This document shows, piece by piece, positions 60,732-64,000 of a stretch of DNA of 64,000 nucleotides. A program made the translations under genes and the position numbers. Every line of letters begins with the position of its first letter. Within the stretch, counting starts at the first letter, position 1. This stretch comes from Methylobacterium sp. J-077 (GTDB lineage Bacteria > Pseudomonadota > Alphaproteobacteria > Rhizobiales > Beijerinckiaceae): assembly GCF_022829365.1 (NCBI RefSeq), contig NZ_JAKSYJ010000246.1:62001-126000 (forward strand). The letters run 5' to 3'. The notes below the pieces were generated by a model. The model was given only the letters and a program-made list of their open reading frames with translations, was not told where the DNA came from and made no database searches.

Positions 60732-63700
60732 ATGCCAACGTCGACGTACGAGTTCGGCCGGCTCTCGCCGACCTTCCTGGCTACATTCCTCGGCTGTGCA
60801 ACGTCGGCGGCCTGGACGCTCGAGAAGCGGCGCGGCCTGCGCCCGGAGCCCGAAGCGGTCGCGGACGCCCAGGCCGCACTCATTCAGCGCAAGGGGCAGG
60901 AGCACGAGGACAGCTGCCTCGCCGCGCTCGCCGCCCTCCACGGGCCGCCGGTCGCGATCGCGCGCGACACACCGGAGCGATGCATGGTGGAGACGCGCGC
61001 CGCGATGGACCGCGGCGCGCCGCTGATCGCGCAGGCCGCGCTCGCGGACGGGCCATGGATCGGCTACGCCGACTTCCTCGTGCGCGTTGAGGCCCCCTGC
61101 CCGACCTGGGCGTGGTCCTACGAGCCGTGGGACGCCAAGCTCGCCCACACCGCGCGGCCCGAGCACGTCATGCAGATCGCCCTCTACGGCGATCTGCTGG
61201 CGCGGGTGCAGGGGCGCGTGGCCGAGCACGGTGCGCTGATGCTCGGCAGCGGGGACGCGACCATGTCGCACGTGGTCGAGCGGTTCCGGCTCGCAGACGT
61301 TCGGCACTACGTCCGCCGGGCTGCCCGTCGTCTGGAAGTGTTCGCGCAGGACACACCGGTGGGCCTGCAGGGTGAGCCCTGCGGCCAGTGCGGCAAGTGC
61401 GAGTGGGGGGCGGCGTGCGACGCGGCGTGGGCAGAGGCCGACCACCTCTGCCGGGTCGCCGACATCTCCCGCCGCCAGCGCCAGCATCTACTGGAGGCCC
61501 AAGTCTCGACCGCGGCGCTGCTCGGCGGGCTCGGCGAACAGCGCGTAACGGGCATCGGCGCTCAGACGCTCACGCGTCTGGTCCAGCAGGCGCGGCTGCA
61601 GCGGCAGAGCGTCGATGAGGCGCGCGGCGTCTACGAGCTGCTGGCGTATCCCCCCGGTCTCGGGTTCGACCGCCTGCCCCCGCCTCACCCGGATGACCTG
61701 TTCTTCGACTTCGAGGGCGATCCGATGCATCCGGGCGGCCTTGAATATTTGTGCGGCGTGCTCTGGCGCGCGCGGCCCGGCGACGGGGACGGCGAGCCGG
61801 TGCCCGGGCATCCCGAGTTACGCTTCCTGGCGGTCTGGGCGCACGACCGGGCCCAGGAGAAGCGCGCGCTCCGCACGGTGATGGACTTCCTGACGCGTCG
61901 GCTCTCGGCGGCGCCGGGCGCCCATCTCTACCACTACGCGCCCTACGAGAAGACGGCTCTGCGTCGCCTCGCCTCGATGCACGCCGTGGCCGAGACCGCG
62001 GTCGACGATCTGCTGCGCGAGGGCCGCATGGTCGACCTCTACCGCGTCGTGCGTGAAGGTGTGCGGGTCGGCGAGGCGAGCTACTCGATCAAGAGTCTCG
62101 AGCGCTTCTACATGCCGCCGCGCACCACCGAGGTGACCTCGGGCGGTGACAGCCTCGTGCTCTACGACCGCTGGCGCACGACCGGGGACGCGAGCGCCCT
62201 CACGGCGATTCACGATTACAACCGGGACGACTGCCTCTCGACGCTGCTTCTGCGCGACTGGTTGCTCGGCCTCGCGGAGGCCGCCGGTATCACCGTCGGG
62301 CGCGGACCGGGGGCGGGCGATGCTCACCCGGACGCGGATGAGGCGCGCGAGATCCGAGAGCAGCGCGAGCGTGAGCAGGCCGAGCTCGAGGCTCGGGTCG
62401 CGGGCGCGCCGGGGCTGCCGGGATCCGAGGCGCGCCAGCTCATGGCCGACCTCGTGGGGTTCCATCGGCGGGAACAGAAGCCCGCGTGGTGGGCCTACTT
62501 CGACCGCCAGGAACGTGGGCTCGAGGAACTCCAAGAGGACGAGGAGTGTCTCGCCGGCTGCCGCCGTGACGGCGAGGATTGGCTCGGAACAGAGGCGCGC
62601 AGCTTCACCTACCGCTTCCACTATCCTGAGCAGGAAACCAAGCTGCGCGCGGGCAGCGAAGTGTGTCTCGCGGCGGGCGGGGCCTCCGCCGGAGAGATCA
62701 TCGCCGTCGACGAGGCGCGCCGCCTCGTCACGCTCAAGCGCGGCAAGAAGAGCGGGCCTCCGCCGGAGGAGGCGAGCTTCATCCCCGGACAGCCCTTCCG
62801 CGTCGACGTAATGCGTCAGGCGGTGTGGACGGTCGCGGCGGACCTGGCTGCGGGCGGCGCGGGCTACCCGCACATCGCCGCGCTGCTGCGGCGCGAGCCG
62901 CCCCGTCTTACCGGACGGACGGCGGGAAGCCCCGTCATCCCACCCCATGCGTGCGATGATCCCACCCAACTGTTGGCGGCAGCGATCGCGGCGGTGCGCG
63001 CCCTCGACCGCTCCTGGCTAGTGATCCAGGGGCCACCCGGGGCCGGCAAGACCTACACGATCTCCCATCTCATCGCGGCGCTGATCGCCGACGGGAAGAC
63101 GGTCGGCATCGCCTCGAACAGCCACAAGGCGATCGACAACGTGCTCCACGCGGTCGAGACACGACTCCACGAGGCGGGCCAGTCTGTCGCGATCCTCGGG
63201 CAGAAGAAGGACGGCGCGGGCGACGACGGGTATACCGGCCGAGGCTACGTCGCGAGTGTCACCGACAACAAGAAGGTCGACCCGAGCCTGCCGATCCTCG
63301 CCGGCACCGCGTGGCTGTTTGCCCGCGAGGAGCTGTGGGCGAGCCGTGACGTGCTGTTCGTGGACGAGGCCGGCCAAGTCTCGCTGGGCAATCTCGTAGC
63401 CATGGCGCAGAGCGCGCGCGCGCTCGTGCTCGTCGGCGACCAGATGCAGCTCGCCCAGCCGATCCAAGGCGCCCACCCGCGCGACAGCGGCGTCTCCGCG
63501 CTTGACCACCTCCTCGAGGGCTACACGGTGGTGCCGCCGGAGCGCGGCATCTTCCTCGCGCGCACCTGGCGGATGCACCCTGACCTGTGCGGCTTCGTCT
63601 CGGCGGCCGTCTATGACGGGCAGCTCCGCGCGGAGGCGGGCTGCGCCCGGCAGCGATTGGTGCTCGGCCCCGACGCGCATCCGGCGCTGAAACCCGCAGG

Positions 63701-64000
63701 TCTCGCCTTCCGACCGGTCGCGCACATGGGCTGCCGGCAGAAATCGGAAGCGGAGGCGGACGAAGTGCGCGCGATCCTCGCCAGCCTTCTCGGACAGCGC
63801 GTGGTCGATCGCCGGGGCGTTGAGCGCGCGATGACGCTCGACGATGTGTTGGTGGTCGCCCCCTACAACATGCAGGTCAACCTCTTGAAGAGCCGTCTGC
63901 CCCAGGGCGCGCGCGTCGGCACGGTCGACCGGTTCCAGGGGCAGGAGGCGGAGATCGTCGTCGTCTCGATGGCGACCTCCGGTGCGGAAGACATGCCGCG
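60732..64000 (+). CDS. RecB-like nuclease + RNase H-like exonuclease + SF1 helicase fusion, truncated by window edge
   Basis: At least 1089 residues, open to the right edge. ATG 60732 follows GGAGGGG. The first domain has the TM0106-type RecB nuclease pattern: GYADF (Asp 114), YEPWDAKLA (Asp 134, Lys 136), QIALYG, and then a four-cysteine cluster (C217, C220, C223, C229) suitable for an Fe-S site. Next comes a DEDD-type exonuclease, DLFFDFEGDP (Asp 326, Glu 328) with DYNRDDCLSTLLLRDWL further on. The C-terminal part is an Upf1/Dna2-like helicase: GPPGAGKTYT (767-776 region), VDEAGQVSL (Asp 878), GDQMQLAQP, RTWRMHPDLCGF and VDRFQGQEAEIVVVSM. It would unwind and cut nucleic acid. Confidence 0.82.
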   Translation, partial: MPTSTYEFGRLSPTFLATFLGCATSAAWTLEKRRGLRPEPEAVADAQAALIQRKGQEHEDSCLAALAALHGPPVAIARDTPERCMVETRAAMDRGAPLIAQAALADGPWIGYADFLVRVEAPCPTWAWSYEPWDAKLAHTARPEHVMQIALYGDLLARVQGRVAEHGALMLGSGDATMSHVVERFRLADVRHYVRRAARRLEVFAQDTPVGLQGEPCGQCGKCEWGAACDAAWAEADHLCRVADISRRQRQHLLEAQVSTAALLGGLGEQRVTGIGAQTLTRLVQQARLQRQSVDEARGVYELLAYPPGLGFDRLPPPHPDDLFFDFEGDPMHPGGLEYLCGVLWRARPGDGDGEPVPGHPELRFLAVWAHDRAQEKRALRTVMDFLTRRLSAAPGAHLYHYAPYEKTALRRLASMHAVAETAVDDLLREGRMVDLYRVVREGVRVGEASYSIKSLERFYMPPRTTEVTSGGDSLVLYDRWRTTGDASALTAIHDYNRDDCLSTLLLRDWLLGLAEAAGITVGRGPGAGDAHPDADEAREIREQREREQAELEARVAGAPGLPGSEARQLMADLVGFHRREQKPAWWAYFDRQERGLEELQEDEECLAGCRRDGEDWLGTEARSFTYRFHYPEQETKLRAGSEVCLAAGGASAGEIIAVDEARRLVTLKRGKKSGPPPEEASFIPGQPFRVDVMRQAVWTVAADLAAGGAGYPHIAALLRREPPRLTGRTAGSPVIPPHACDDPTQLLAAAIAAVRALDRSWLVIQGPPGAGKTYTISHLIAALIADGKTVGIASNSHKAIDNVLHAVETRLHEAGQSVAILGQKKDGAGDDGYTGRGYVASVTDNKKVDPSLPILAGTAWLFAREELWASRDVLFVDEAGQVSLGNLVAMAQSARALVLVGDQMQLAQPIQGAHPRDSGVSALDHLLEGYTVVPPERGIFLARTWRMHPDLCGFVSAAVYDGQLRAEAGCARQRLVLGPDAHPALKPAGLAFRPVAHMGCRQKSEAEADEVRAILASLLGQRVVDRRGVERAMTLDDVLVVAPYNMQVNLLKSRLPQGARVGTVDRFQGQEAEIVVVSMATSGAEDMP

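Noticed and set aside
61818-62969. Minus-strand 383-codon frame near the right end
   Set aside because: It is opposite the nuclease-helicase frame, which holds catalytic motifs in order from 60732 to the edge.
1-64000. CRISPR array, tRNA or rRNA genes
   Set aside because: No regularly spaced repeats and no tRNA- or rRNA-like sequences were recognised on reading; small RNAs cannot be excluded without a covariance search.

Overview
The window is about 64 kb of very GC-rich DNA. Dense gene packing, Tat-type leaders on binding proteins, many tripartite tricarboxylate transporter (TTT) parts and enolase-superfamily genes, a small DUF6894-type protein and IS5-family elements point to an alphaproteobacterium, most likely Methylobacterium or a close relative. 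This is inferred from style; no rRNA or other marker gene is present. It reads as catabolic accessory chromosome (or megaplasmid) with a DNA-processing or defence island at the right end. I see no rRNA, tRNA or CRISPR array.

Region 1 (1-13246) handles cyclic amides and nitrogen compounds: a truncated binding protein, an NMT1/TauABC-type ABC importer (726-3517), a TRZ/ATZ-like amidohydrolase, a dihydroorotase/hydantoinase-like enzyme, an M20 carbamoyl-amino-acid hydrolase, two hydantoin-racemase-like proteins (only one keeps both catalytic cysteines), an arylmalonate-decarboxylase-like protein, another amidohydrolase and a peptide-type binding protein. Uptake, racemisation, ring opening and decarbamoylation of hydantoins would form one pathway. 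Region 2 (13247-21208) mixes a decayed IS5-type transposase, a second copy of the amidohydrolase, a DUF6894-like protein, a plasmid-type topoisomerase III with an altered TOPRIM motif, an alpha/beta hydrolase, and an intact IS5-family element inserted exactly at the stop codon of an SDR gene.

Region 3 (21951-30843) is an IclR-regulated operon: CoA ligase, citryl-CoA-lyase-like protein, two SDRs and a full TTT system (binding protein, TctB, TctA), plus a separate convergent Bug protein. It looks like import, CoA activation and cleavage of a carboxylic acid. Region 4 (31564-41620) holds an unknown membrane-anchored protein, a conserved protein of a family I associate with eukaryotes, three MFS transporters, a maleate-isomerase-like protein without its cysteines, a quinone-oxidoreductase-like protein with a leader peptide and an SPFH protein. 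Region 5 (41752-51004) is a sugar-acid-type cluster: three enolase-superfamily dehydratases, a GntR/FCD regulator, a Bug protein, an FAH-family enzyme, a 2-hydroxyacid dehydrogenase and TctB/TctA.

Region 6 (51005-64000) begins with decayed or foreign DNA (truncated dienelactone hydrolase, small HTH protein, AT-rich orphan ORF), then a PolB-type 3'-5' exonuclease, and ends in a tight operon: a membrane-anchored TerB_N/TerB/TerB_C protein, a BrxD-like P-loop ATPase, an Lhr-like SF2 helicase, and a very large protein joining a RecB-like nuclease, an RNase H-like exonuclease and an SF1 helicase, cut by the window edge. This operon is the best candidate for an undescribed or poorly described defence or DNA-repair system.
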